A stretch of 64,000 nt of DNA, from assembly GCF_900176305.1 (NCBI RefSeq), contig NZ_FWXH01000002.1, positions 186,001 through 250,000 on the forward strand. The letters run 5' to 3'. The notes below the pieces were generated by a model that worked only from the letters and a program-made list of their open reading frames with translations, was not told where the DNA came from and did no database searches. Position 1 is the stretch's first letter; every line of letters starts with the position of its first letter. The position numbers were made by a program, and so were the translations under genes. Shown piece after piece: positions 10,071 through 18,804 of this stretch. This stretch comes from Clostridium acidisoli DSM 12555 (GTDB lineage: Bacteria > Bacillota > Clostridia > Clostridiales > Clostridiaceae).

Positions 10071-11996
10071 TTATTCTACTGTATCCTCTACTTCTTTAAT
10101 GCTTAAACCTATTTTTTTAGTTTCTTTATTAACATCAATGATTTTTGCTTTGATTTCTTCACCTATTGCAAGTACATCTGAAGGTTTCACAATTCTTTTA
10201 TGGCTTATCTCAGATATATGTGCAAGAGCATCTACCCCTGGTTCAAGCTCTATGAAGGCACCAAAGTTTGAAAAACGAACTACTTTACCTAAAACTACTG
10301 AACCAACTGGATATTTTTCTTCAACACTTATCCATGGATCTTCTACAAGTTTTTTTAGACTAAGTGATAATTTTTTATTTTCTTTATCTACGTTTAATAC
10401 ATAAACTTTAACCTTTTCGCCTATTGCAAGCACATCTGAAGCCTTGTTGATTCTTCCCCAAGATATTTCTGATACGTGTAATAAACCATCAACTCCATTT
10501 ACTTCAACAAAGGCACCAAAATCTGTTAATCTCTTAACTTCACCTTCAATTACATCACCAATGGCTAAAGACTCCCAAGTTTTTTCTTCATCTTTTTCTT
10601 TAACTGCCTTTAAGATATCTCTTCTAGAGCCAACAATTCTTATTGTGTTTCTCTTTTTCGAAAACTCAATTATATTTACATCTATCTCTTCTCCTATGTA
10701 CTTTGTTAAATCGTCCACATGAAAAAGTTCTATATGAGAAGCTGGTATAAATACTCTTATTCCTTTATATGCTGAAACAAGACCACCATTAACGGCTTCT
10801 TTAACTGTTACTCTAATTACTGTTTTTTCTTCATATGCTTTTTTAACTGCATTAAAGCCAGCATCTCTTTCTAACTCACTTCTTGAAAGTACTACATAAT
10901 TGTCTTCATTTTTTAATTTTATAACCTTTGCTTCTATTTCCTGTCCCAATGTAAACAAGTCCGTTAATTTTACACTAACATCATTTGTAACCTCATTTAT
11001 AGGTAATATGCCGTCATTTTTATAACCTATATTTAGATAAGCCTCTCTATCATTTAATTGTATTATTTCACCCTTAATAACAGCACCTGTGTAAATTTTC
11101 TTTTCATTTTCATCCATCATTTTAAGAAGTTCATTCATACCTTCAATATTTTGTTCATCACTCATTTTATTTATTGCCTCCTTTATAATCCAATCTGGTG
11201 TAGAAGCACCGGCTGCGACACCAATTTTTATATTATTTTTACCTTTATATAAATCTTCAGGAATTTCTCCCGAATTTTCCACATGAATTGTATTTTCACA
11301 GTTATCTTTACATATTTCATAAAGTTTTGTTGTATTAGAACTGTGATGAGCTCCAATTACAATTACAACATCGGAGTTCTTCGATAATTCTTCTGCTTTT
11401 CTTTGTCTCACTTCTGTTGCATTACATATTGTATTAAAAGCAACTAACTCTTTTGCATTTTTAATTACTATTTGTAAAACCTTTTCCCAATTTTCTTGTT
11501 TTTCTGTTGTTTGAGAAACCACACATACTTTTCTTGGTAAAACATCTAAGTTTTCACCATTTTTTGAAATTATAGCTTTGTCCTCACACCAACCATTTAT
11601 ACCAATAACTTCTGGGTGATTTTTATCACCAACAATTACTATTGTATAACCTTTCTCACTGTAAGCTCTTACTTTTTCATGAATGTTTTTTACATAAGGA
11701 CAAGTAGCATCAATTATATTTAAGCCCTTTTTCTTTAGTAAATTTATTATCTCAGCAGTCACTCCATGAGATCTTATAATTATTGTATCACCAGTGTTTA
11801 ATGAATCCAAATTTTCAATTTCAATAGAATGTATGTCTTGACTCTCTAGATGCTTAACCACATCATTATTATGAATCAACTGTCCAAGTGTATATATTTT
11901 GGTATCACTGTTTTCTTTTGCATTAAGAGCCATATCAACAGCTCTTTTTACTCCAAAGCAAAAGCCAGCACTCTCTGCCAAAACGATTTCTTTCAT
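10071..11996 (-). CDS. ispH: IspH-ribosomal protein S1 fusion
   Basis: A 641-residue fusion. Residues 1-280 are HMBPP reductase, the last step of the MEP isoprenoid pathway, with its three iron-sulfur cysteines in SAGFCFGVKRA (13), DATCPYVKNIH (near 96) and FNTICNATEVRQ (near 190). Residues 300-641 carry four S1 RNA-binding domains, recognisable in GAVIKGEIIQL, VKRLTDFGAFVEVNGVDGLLH and VRFSNFGAFIELEPGVDALAH. The fusion is a known clostridial arrangement. A gene for cytidylate kinase lies 35 bases upstream, so the two are likely co-transcribed. Confidence 0.95.
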   Translation of the reverse strand: MKEIVLAESAGFCFGVKRAVDMALNAKENSDTKIYTLGQLIHNNDVVKHLESQDIHSIEIENLDSLNTGDTIIIRSHGVTAEIINLLKKKGLNIIDATCPYVKNIHEKVRAYSEKGYTIVIVGDKNHPEVIGINGWCEDKAIISKNGENLDVLPRKVCVVSQTTEKQENWEKVLQIVIKNAKELVAFNTICNATEVRQRKAEELSKNSDVVIVIGAHHSSNTTKLYEICKDNCENTIHVENSGEIPEDLYKGKNNIKIGVAAGASTPDWIIKEAINKMSDEQNIEGMNELLKMMDENEKKIYTGAVIKGEIIQLNDREAYLNIGYKNDGILPINEVTNDVSVKLTDLFTLGQEIEAKVIKLKNEDNYVVLSRSELERDAGFNAVKKAYEEKTVIRVTVKEAVNGGLVSAYKGIRVFIPASHIELFHVDDLTKYIGEEIDVNIIEFSKKRNTIRIVGSRRDILKAVKEKDEEKTWESLAIGDVIEGEVKRLTDFGAFVEVNGVDGLLHVSEISWGRINKASDVLAIGEKVKVYVLNVDKENKKLSLSLKKLVEDPWISVEEKYPVGSVVLGKVVRFSNFGAFIELEPGVDALAHISEISHKRIVKPSDVLAIGEEIKAKIIDVNKETKKIGLSIKEVEDTVE

Positions 11997-12031
11997 TTAT
12001 CTATCACCTCAAACTAGTAGCTAGAAAACTA

Positions 12032-12682
12032 TTACTTTGTTTTTATGTAACTAGCCATTAAGTCAACAACTTCTTCAATAGACATATTTGAAGACTCAAT
12101 TTCAATGGCATCTTCTGCCTTTGATAAAGGATCAATTTCTCTATGACTATCAAAATAATCTCTTTCTATTATATCACTTAATATCTTATTATACTCTACA
12201 TTTATACCTTTATTTATAAGTTCTTTAAATCTTCTCTCAGCTCTTTTTTCTGCTGAAGCCGTTAAATAAAATTTATAATTTGCATCTTTTAATACAACAG
12301 TTCCAATATCTCTGCCATCCATTATTACATTGTATTTTTTAGCTATATTTTTTTGTATTTTTACAAGTATCTCCCTAACTTTAGATACAGCTGCATAACT
12401 AGACACCCTACTACTTATTTCAGGAGTGTTTATTTTTTCACTTAGGTTTTCATTGTTTACAATAATATCATCATTTTCAAAATGCATCTCTAAGTTATCT
12501 ATTAAATCACATAAGGCTCCAACATTTTCATGAGATATGTTATTTCTAATAGCCATAACTGTCACTGCCCTGTACATAGCACCAGTATTTATATACATTA
12601 AATTAAATTTTTCCCCAAGTAATTTAGCTATAGTACTTTTCCCTGCTCCCGCAGGACCATCTACTGCTACAGATAATTTCAA
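12032..12682 (-). CDS. cmk: Cytidylate kinase
   Basis: Phosphorylates CMP and dCMP using ATP. The P-loop GPAGAGKST sits at residues 9-17; NTGAMYRAVT (substrate loop), MDGRDIGTVVL (near 128) and TASAEKRAERR follow. I place the start at TTG 12682, which lies seven bases after AAAGGCGG and gives a 216-residue protein of normal Cmk length. An upstream in-frame ATG at 12715 would add 11 residues ahead of the usual KLSVAVDGP start and has no good ribosome site. Confidence 0.93.
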   Translation of the reverse strand: MKLSVAVDGPAGAGKSTIAKLLGEKFNLMYINTGAMYRAVTVMAIRNNISHENVGALCDLIDNLEMHFENDDIIVNNENLSEKINTPEISSRVSSYAAVSKVREILVKIQKNIAKKYNVIMDGRDIGTVVLKDANYKFYLTASAEKRAERRFKELINKGINVEYNKILSDIIERDYFDSHREIDPLSKAEDAIEIESSNMSIEEVVDLMASYIKTK

Positions 12683-12799
12683 TTTTAATCCGCCTTTCTT
12701 TAAAAAGTCCGTCAAAAACTATATATTCTATAAAAAATAAAAAAATCCTCTAATTTTACATATTAATATGAATTTTTATTACATTCTTTATAACAGAAG

Positions 12800-14014
12800 T
12801 TATTCTTCTATGTTTTTCCCTGCTGCATAACCTGTAGATAAAGCTATTTGCATGTTAAAACCTCCAGTGTAACCATCCACATCTAATATCTCACCTGCAA
12901 AAGACATATTACTAACAACTTTTGATTTTAAGCTTGATGGATCAACTTCATGTGTATCAACCCCACCAGCCGTTATTATTGCCTCAGCTATTGGTCTTAA
13001 ACCCTTAACATTCATTTTTAAGTTTTGCATCAATTGTACAAGAACTTTTCTTTCCTGCTTAGTAATAGAGTTAACTTTTTTATTTTCATCTATGTTAGAA
13101 AGTTTTATTATTGTATCAATTAATTTTTGTGGCAATAACTCATTTAAAGAATTTTTAAAATCCTTATTTGTAAACTTCAAAAAATCCCTTTGAATTCTTT
13201 TATCAAGTTCTTCTTCCGTAAGTGCAGGTTTAAGATTAATGCTTGCAATTACATCTTTTTCTACAAACCTACTTCCACTTAAAACTATAGGCCCTGATAT
13301 GCCATAATGAGTAAATAACATCTCTCCAAACTCTTTATATAACACCTTCTTATTTTTATATAATGTTAACTCCACATTTTTTAATGATAAACCTTGAAGT
13401 TCTTTTACAAAATCTTCTTTTATTTCTATAGGTACAAGAGAAGGTTTTGTTTTCTTTATATTGTGTCCAGCGGCTTTTGCAAATTCATATCCATCACCAG
13501 TTGAACCTGTTTGTGGATACGAAAGTCCTCCTGTGCAAATTATAAAATAATCTGCTTTTATAGAATCCCCTTTTTCAGTAATAAGATTTTGTATGAAACC
13601 AGCTTTAACATTTATCTTCTCTATTCTAGTATTAAGGACAATGCTTACATTTTTATTGTCTAGTTCTCTGATTAATGCATTTATGATATCAGAAGATTTA
13701 TCTGATTTTGGAAAAACTCTATCTCCACGTTCAACTTTTAATGGCACCCCTAAGTTTTCAAAAAAACTCATTACATCATTATTAGTATAAGAATATAAAG
13801 AGCTGTATAAAAAGTTTGGATTTCCAGGTATATAATCAAAGAATTCACTAATGTCTTTAGCATTTGTAACATTACATCTTCCCTTGCCTGTTATGTAAAG
13901 TTTTTTACCTAATTTTTCATTTCTATCTATAAGTGTAACCTTATATTTTTCAGCAGCAGCAATAGCCGCCATCATTCCAGCTGGGCCGCCACCAATAACT
14001 ACAACTTCTTTCAA
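12800..14014 (-). CDS. HI0933-family flavoprotein (NAD(P)/FAD oxidoreductase)
   Basis: A protein of about 404 residues of the HI0933/YhiN family, FAD-binding with unknown physiological substrate. The dinucleotide site VVIGGGPAGMMAA is at the N-terminus. ITGKGRCNVTNA (near 45), ICTGGLSYPQTGSTGDGYE (near 165) and the C-terminal FAGEILDVDGYTGGFN are typical. TTG 14014 lies ten bases after AAGGGA; a GTG at 14023 is too close to it. It lies between cmk and the RpiR regulator in the same orientation. Confidence 0.88.
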   Translation of the reverse strand: MKEVVVIGGGPAGMMAAIAAAEKYKVTLIDRNEKLGKKLYITGKGRCNVTNAKDISEFFDYIPGNPNFLYSSLYSYTNNDVMSFFENLGVPLKVERGDRVFPKSDKSSDIINALIRELDNKNVSIVLNTRIEKINVKAGFIQNLITEKGDSIKADYFIICTGGLSYPQTGSTGDGYEFAKAAGHNIKKTKPSLVPIEIKEDFVKELQGLSLKNVELTLYKNKKVLYKEFGEMLFTHYGISGPIVLSGSRFVEKDVIASINLKPALTEEELDKRIQRDFLKFTNKDFKNSLNELLPQKLIDTIIKLSNIDENKKVNSITKQERKVLVQLMQNLKMNVKGLRPIAEAIITAGGVDTHEVDPSSLKSKVVSNMSFAGEILDVDGYTGGFNMQIALSTGYAAGKNIEE

Positions 14015-14062
14015 TATAATCACTTCCCTTAAATTTTTTAATATGCTTTAAGTGCAAAATAA

Positions 14063-14085
14063 AAAAGTAGGCAACTCCTACTTTT
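14063..14085 (-). terminator. Terminator after the RpiR regulator
   Basis: AAAAGTAGG and CCTACTTTT form a 9-bp stem with a five-base loop, read on the minus strand and followed by a T-rich tract. It overlaps the stop codon of the regulator. Confidence 0.75.
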
Positions 14086-14968
14086 CTTCACTACCTTTAA
14101 AAGAATACACTTGATATTCTTGCCATATGTTTTCTAAAGCTTCAAAAGTAGTAGATATTTTTTCTTTTTCTCTTAAGCCTACAGCTACTATTAAAGCATT
14201 AATAACACTTAGTGGAGCAACCAAAGAATCAACGAAAGATGCCATATTGCTCTGTGCAATTAATGTAAAATCTGCCTTTGTAGCAAGTGGAGAAAGTAAA
14301 CTATCTGTTATAGCAACAACCTTTGTTCCCCTGCTTTGTGCATAACTAAGAGCTTCAATGGTTCTTGCTGCATATCTTGGAAACCCAATGCCGATTACAA
14401 GGTCTTCACTAGAAATATTAATAAGTTGCTCAAAAATATCACTCATGCCATAAGCAACAATGTTTACATTATCAAGTATTAAATTTAAATAAAATCCTAA
14501 AAACTCTGAAAGAGCAGTTGAACTTCTAAGCCCAATTATGTATATTTTTTTTGCAGCAAAAATACTGTTCACAACTTCATCAAAAGTTTTATGGTCTATT
14601 TTTTCTAAAGTTGTCCTAATGTTCTCTATATCTGATTTCAAAACACCTTTTAATGCATTGTCCTCGCATATTAGATTGTTTGAAATTTCAAGTCTTTGAA
14701 CTGTAGTTAATTTGTTTTTTATTAACTCTTGAAGTGCTTTTTGCAATTTAGGATAACCACTAAATCCTAGTTCATTTGCAAATCTAACAACTGTAGATTC
14801 ACTAACCCCAACATTTATGCCAAGTTTTGCAGCAGTCATAAATGCAGCCTTGTCGTAATGTTTTAAAATATATTCAGCTATTAATTTTTGGCCTTTGCTT
14901 AATCTTGAAAATTTTAGCTGAATCGTTCTCATTAAATCTTGTTTATTATTTTCTACGACACTATCCAT
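14078..14968 (-). CDS. MurR/RpiR family transcriptional regulator
   Basis: A protein of about 296 residues. The N-terminal HTH_6 domain contains LGINVGVSESTVVRFANELGFSGYPKLQ. The C-terminal SIS sugar-phosphate-sensing domain begins at about 125 (AKKIYIIGLRSSTALSEFLG) and includes DLVIGIGFPRYAARTIEAL and AITDSLLSPLATKAD. Members usually regulate amino-sugar or sugar-phosphate genes; no such gene is adjacent, so the target is unknown. ATG 14968 follows GGAAAGGA; an upstream in-frame start at 15010 is less likely. Confidence 0.88.
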   Translation of the reverse strand: MDSVVENNKQDLMRTIQLKFSRLSKGQKLIAEYILKHYDKAAFMTAAKLGINVGVSESTVVRFANELGFSGYPKLQKALQELIKNKLTTVQRLEISNNLICEDNALKGVLKSDIENIRTTLEKIDHKTFDEVVNSIFAAKKIYIIGLRSSTALSEFLGFYLNLILDNVNIVAYGMSDIFEQLINISSEDLVIGIGFPRYAARTIEALSYAQSRGTKVVAITDSLLSPLATKADFTLIAQSNMASFVDSLVAPLSVINALIVAVGLREKEKISTTFEALENIWQEYQVYSFKGSEEK

Positions 14969-15103
14969 TGAGTATATCAATCCTTTCCGGAACATACAAA
15001 CCGACGTCAAATCTTATTTTATTTTATCATCAAATTAGAAACATATCAATAAATTATTGTATATCGTTGTAACATTGATAATTTCTTTATACATAATAGT
15101 AAA

Positions 15104-15150
15104 AAATTGCGAAGCAAGCGTTAAAACCCTTCAATGTTACTTTGCAATTT
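15104..15150 (-). terminator. Probable terminator after rluB
   Basis: AAATTGC and GCAATTT flank a partly self-complementary interior. It lies between the stop of the pseudouridine synthase and the upstream end of the regulator gene. Confidence 0.4.
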
Positions 15151-15176
15151 ATTTTTATTATGAACCAATTTCATAC

Positions 15177-15899
15177 CTACAGATTTTTTAGATATCCTAC
15201 TTCTTCGTCAGTTAAGTATCTCCATTTTCCTTTTTCCAAATCATTTAAAACAATATTACCAATGGATATTCTTCTTAAAGTAATTACAGGGTGTGAAATC
15301 ATTTTACACATTTTTCTTATTTGTCTTTTCTTTCCTTCATGTATTGTTATTTTTACCTTTGAAGTTTCCGTATCTTTTTTAAGTATAACAATTTCAGCTG
15401 GTGCCGTTACATAACCGCCAATATCAATACCACTACAAAACAAATTAATCTCATCAGCAGAGGGAATTCCCTTTATAGTTGCTTCATAAACTTTATTTAT
15501 CTTCTCTCGAGGATGAATTACTTTATTATATATATCTCCATCATTAGTCATTATTAAAAGTCCTGAAGTATCATAATCAAGTCTTCCAATAGGAAATATT
15601 CTTTCCTCAATATCTTCTGTTAAATCTAAAACTGTTTTTCTGCCTCTCTCATCTTTTAATGTAGACAAATATCCTTCGGGCTTATTTAATATTATATAAA
15701 CTTTATTTTCCTCCAAAAAAATCTCTACACCATTAACATATACACTATCCTTAACAGTATCTATTTTCACGCCTAGTTCTGTTAAAATAGTATCATTTAC
15801 TTTAACTTTTCCTGCTTGTATAAGCTTTTCAGAATTTCTTCGTGATGCAACACCACATCTTGCCATAAATTTTTGCAATCTTTCTTCCACAATACTCAC
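15177..15899 (-). CDS. rluB: 23S rRNA pseudouridine synthase (RluB/RsuA family)
   Basis: A 240-residue enzyme that isomerises uridine in rRNA, most likely at the RluB site of 23S rRNA. An N-terminal S4 RNA-binding domain (QKFMARCGVASRRNSEKLIQAGKVKVN) precedes the catalytic domain. The catalytic aspartate lies in GRLDYDTSGLLIMTNDGD near residue 105, and IHEGKKRQIRKMC lies near 198. The family assignment is firm; RluB rather than RsuA or RluF rests on general resemblance. Confidence 0.88.
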   Translation of the reverse strand: MSIVEERLQKFMARCGVASRRNSEKLIQAGKVKVNDTILTELGVKIDTVKDSVYVNGVEIFLEENKVYIILNKPEGYLSTLKDERGRKTVLDLTEDIEERIFPIGRLDYDTSGLLIMTNDGDIYNKVIHPREKINKVYEATIKGIPSADEINLFCSGIDIGGYVTAPAEIVILKKDTETSKVKITIHEGKKRQIRKMCKMISHPVITLRRISIGNIVLNDLEKGKWRYLTDEEVGYLKNL

Positions 15900-16086
15900 C
15901 TAATTATATTTAAATTTTATATACATTACTAATATATAAGTTATTAATTCTTCTCATGTTGATAACAATTTACATAAGAATTATATATATAATATACAAT
16001 AAAAGCAAATATATTTAGATATTTTAAGTATAAAAAGAAATATTAGGTTAATAATACTATTTAGGTAACAAAGGAGGTGTCTAAAA

Positions 16087-16179
16087 ATGGGAAAGAAAAA
16101 TTCAAACAACAACCAAACTGATTCAAAATCAACAAATGATAGAAAATCAGAAGGTGAAAAATCAAAAAAGAGAAGTTAA
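16087..16179 (+). CDS. 30-aa basic peptide, possibly spore-associated
   Basis: MGKKNSNNNQTDSKS begins a 30-residue peptide made almost wholly of Lys, Asn, Ser, Asp and Glu. The ribosome site AAAGGAGGTG is near ideal, seven bases before the ATG, and a 10-bp perfect hairpin begins four bases after the stop. The composition and size recall minor small acid-soluble spore proteins of clostridia, but no family motif is certain. No upstream gene shares its direction. Confidence 0.6.
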   Translation: MGKKNSNNNQTDSKSTNDRKSEGEKSKKRS

Positions 16180-16183
16180 ATTG

Positions 16184-16220
16184 CAATGGGCTGTTTTAGT
16201 TATTCTAGAGCAGCCCATTG
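16184..16220 (+). terminator. Hairpin after the 30-aa peptide gene
   Basis: A perfect 10-bp inverted repeat (CAATGGGCTG / CAGCCCATTG) with a 17-nt loop. The tail is only moderately T-rich. Confidence 0.65.
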
Positions 16221-16311
16221 TAATTTATAGTTATTTTCACTTAAATATTGTACTTTCTCAAATTAATGAATATTATAGTAATATAATGGTTTTTATTAAG
16301 GGGGAATAAAA

Positions 16312-17184
16312 ATGAGTTCTAGAGATTTATTTTGGTATGAGGATGTCGTAAAGGAGGATTTTTTATTAGCACACAAGACAAAAACAATTAATCAAAATAT
16401 GTCCATTTCTAATGATGCTTTAAAAGATGTTGATTCACTTGTTCTAACAGAAGCTGTCAAATTAAAACTATTAGATAGGATAAAACTACAAGAAATATGG
16501 CTTTTAGAAAACACAACAATAGAGGGAGATTTGATATTAGTAGAGGATTTTAAAGCTAGAAATAATATTAATTACACTGGAGATATAAACGCATTAAATG
16601 TTTATTTTGGTCACAATACTTCTTTGAATGGAAATTTTGAAGCAAAAGATAAATTTGAGATAGGAAACTCCGCGATTATAACTGGGGACATTAAATGTAC
16701 TGAATTACGTATTGGGGAAAATGCACGAGTTAGTGGAACAATTACTGCAAATGAAATTTATGCAGGTTCTAATTTCTATTCAGATGGAAATATAAAGTGT
16801 ACTAAATTTATGACTGGAGAAAACAGTAAACTTATGGGCAAAAATACTATTGATTATTTGTATTCTCAAAATGGCCTTAATATAAATGGCGGACAGTTTT
16901 TAGAATTACACACAGATGACAATTTTAAATCTAAAAATTCTATGTCTGGTAATAAATTAATTATGGATAATTGTGTTATAATAAATGGTAATATTAAAGC
17001 TAAAGATTATATAAGAGTTGGTGATAAAAGTGTAATAAATGGAGATGTTTATTGTGAAAACTATTTGGAATTTGGACCTGGAACAACTTTTAATGGTAAA
17101 AAATATAGTGCAAAAGAAAAACAATTACCACCTTCAAGTGCAAAAATAAGAAATCAAGGACCTGTACACTTTGCTGAATTTTAA
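16312..17184 (+). CDS. Bactofilin-like polymer-forming protein
   Basis: A 290-residue protein with a central parallel beta-helix of short repeats, seen as GDINALNVYFGHN, GNFEAKDKFEIGNS, GDIKCTELRIGENARVSGTI and GDVYCENYLEFGPG. This is the pattern of bactofilins, which self-assemble into cytoskeletal filaments at the membrane. It is about twice the usual bactofilin length and has an unrelated N-terminal 60 residues. The start follows AAGGGGG. A small membrane protein follows by 31 bases, so the two are likely co-expressed. Confidence 0.75.
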   Translation: MSSRDLFWYEDVVKEDFLLAHKTKTINQNMSISNDALKDVDSLVLTEAVKLKLLDRIKLQEIWLLENTTIEGDLILVEDFKARNNINYTGDINALNVYFGHNTSLNGNFEAKDKFEIGNSAIITGDIKCTELRIGENARVSGTITANEIYAGSNFYSDGNIKCTKFMTGENSKLMGKNTIDYLYSQNGLNINGGQFLELHTDDNFKSKNSMSGNKLIMDNCVIINGNIKAKDYIRVGDKSVINGDVYCENYLEFGPGTTFNGKKYSAKEKQLPPSSAKIRNQGPVHFAEF

Positions 17185-17215
17185 ATAAAATTTATATTCT
17201 TATGGAGGTTAAATT

Positions 17216-17716
17216 TTGAAAAAACAAAATATATTTTGGGGTGTAATTTTTATTTTATTAGGAATTACGATTCTAGTAAACAGATTTTTTAATTTTAATT
17301 TTTTTAGCATATCTAATATGTGGCCAATAATTATATTAGTATTAGGTTTATTATTTGAATTTGATTATTTTGTTAGTAAGCGAAATGCAGGAATTTTAGT
17401 TCCTGGAGGAATATTAACTACCTTAGGTATTTTATTTTTCTTTGAAACATTTACCAATTGGACATACTCTGAATATACTTGGCCAATTTATATTCTTTCG
17501 GTTTCTTTAGGTTTATTTCAATTTTATTTATTTGGAAACAAAAACAAAGGAGTGCTTTTCTCTAGTACCTTGCTATTTCTTATAGCACTCTTAAGCTTTC
17601 TTTCCATGATATACAATACGTGGTTTTCATGGATAAAATTCAATTTAATTATCCCAATATTATTTATATTAATTGGTGTATATATATTGTTTAGGGGCTC
17701 ATTTTCAAAAAAATAA
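17216..17716 (+). CDS. Small multi-pass membrane protein (LiaF/LiaI-type transmembrane region)
   Basis: A 166-residue protein with about five hydrophobic segments (IFWGVIFILLGITILVN, MWPIIILVLGLLFEF, LVPGGILTTLGILFFF, WPIYILSVSLGLFQFYLF, LIIPILFILIGVYILF). The GxxFILLGI and WPxIxxxxG patterns resemble the transmembrane region shared by LiaI and LiaF envelope-stress proteins. It starts with TTG after ATGGAGG. It likely acts in the membrane together with the bactofilin-like protein upstream; the role is unknown. Confidence 0.7.
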   Translation: MKKQNIFWGVIFILLGITILVNRFFNFNFFSISNMWPIIILVLGLLFEFDYFVSKRNAGILVPGGILTTLGILFFFETFTNWTYSEYTWPIYILSVSLGLFQFYLFGNKNKGVLFSSTLLFLIALLSFLSMIYNTWFSWIKFNLIIPILFILIGVYILFRGSFSKK

Positions 17717-17842
17717 TATCATTTTTATTAAAAGTTAAATTACACAAAAGCAAGTTTTATTTACTTCAGGTAGCAATATACATTGTAATTATTTACTACA
17801 AATGTTAAAATAAACTCATATAATATTTTAGGGGGGCTTTTG

Positions 17843-18361
17843 ATGAATAGAAAAACAAAAGTACAGGAACTAGAAGGAACCACTAATAGTAAAACTGAAC
17901 CCAAGCCAAAAAGCTCAGTTAAGAGGACACCCAGAGTTACAAAAACTTCTAAACCTATAAAAGAAACTGTAGAAACTTCTTTAAATCTTTCAAAGGAAAA
18001 CTTGAAGAAAAACATAGTTGAACTAAAGGATGCAGCAGCGGATGTGTCTAAAACAACTGCCAAAACAGTAAAAAAGGTATCTGAATCCGCAAAAAAAACA
18101 ATCACAAAAACTTCAGATGATTTAGCTAAAGCTGTTAAAACTAATATTTCAAATATAATAGGTTTTGATAAAAAACTATATATTGAATATTACGGAAAAA
18201 AGGTCAGTGAAGATGAGTTGGTTGAAAGATTTAAATTAGAATGGACAAAATCCCATAAGCTGTCAGAAATAAAAGATTTAAAAGTGTACTACAAAATTGA
18301 AGAAGATACTGCATATTATTTAGTTAATGACGAAGAAACTTTATCAATTAAAATAATTTAA
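17843..18361 (+). CDS. DUF6465 family protein
   Basis: A 172-residue protein. The N-terminal 110 residues are lysine- and threonine-rich with a helical, low-complexity look (KTTAKTVKKVSESAKKTITK). The C-terminal 60 residues form the conserved domain (YIEYYGKKVSEDELVERFK to YYKIEEDTAYYLVNDEE). The function is unknown. ATG 17843 is chosen because GGGGGG lies seven bases before it; the TTG directly upstream in frame is less likely. A hairpin terminator overlaps the stop. Confidence 0.75.
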   Translation: MNRKTKVQELEGTTNSKTEPKPKSSVKRTPRVTKTSKPIKETVETSLNLSKENLKKNIVELKDAAADVSKTTAKTVKKVSESAKKTITKTSDDLAKAVKTNISNIIGFDKKLYIEYYGKKVSEDELVERFKLEWTKSHKLSEIKDLKVYYKIEEDTAYYLVNDEETLSIKII

Positions 18362-18384
18362 AAAGAGCTTATTGCTCTTTTTTC
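18361..18384 (+). terminator. Terminator after the DUF6465 gene
   Basis: AAAAGAGC and GCTCTTTT form an 8-bp stem with a five-base loop, followed by further Ts. Confidence 0.75.
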
Positions 18385-18454
18385 AATTGTGAAAAAAAGA
18401 AGCACAACTATAAACAGATTTCTATAGTCATGCATCCTTTTATTTCTCACTAAT

Positions 18455-18751
18455 TTAACACTTTTTTAGAGTAACTTTTCCTTTATCTGTTAACTTCCAC
18501 ATTTCAATTTCTATATTTGAATTTCCATCACAACAGCTATGTTTAGATTTTTTAACTTCTTTGCTACAATCACAACCGCCAGCACAACAAGATGAAGTTC
18601 CGTTCATCTTATCTCGCACAATATACCCCATTTGCTGTAATTGTGATATCATAGCTTCAACCATACCCTCGTCAACGCCTAATTCATTAGCCATAGCTTT
18701 ATTTGAGTATAAACCTCCTGCTGCTAATTTCTTTAATATTTTCATTAACAT
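18455..18751 (-). CDS. feoC: FeoC-like transcriptional regulator
   Basis: A protein of about 98 residues with a winged-helix domain (ILKKLAAGGLYSNKAMANELGVDEGMVEAMISQL) and a cysteine-rich wing (SSCCAGGCDC, HSCCDG) likely to bind an iron-sulfur cluster. FeoC-type proteins act with FeoB in ferrous iron uptake. ATG 18751 follows GAGAGG at good spacing; the TTG two codons upstream is too near it. It follows feoB, with a palindromic Fur-like site between. Confidence 0.8.
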   Translation of the reverse strand: MLMKILKKLAAGGLYSNKAMANELGVDEGMVEAMISQLQQMGYIVRDKMNGTSSCCAGGCDCSKEVKKSKHSCCDGNSNIEIEMWKLTDKGKVTLKKC

Positions 18752-18771
18752 TCTCAATCATCCTCTCTATC

Positions 18772-18804
18772 AAATAGTGATACTGAATATCATTATCACT
18801 ATTT
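18772..18804. promoter_or_regulatory. Fur-box-like palindrome between feoB and feoC
   Basis: An 11-bp perfect inverted repeat (AAATAGTGATA / TATCACTATTT) with an 11-base centre (CTGAATATCAT). GATA/TATC half-sites with AT-rich flanks resemble a Fur operator. It overlaps the feoB stop and could also act as an intercistronic hairpin. Confidence 0.5.

Noticed and set aside
10071-11996. Misassembly joining ispH and a ribosomal protein S1 gene
   Set aside because: The IspH-S1 fusion is an established arrangement in clostridia and the frame is continuous with normal domain borders.
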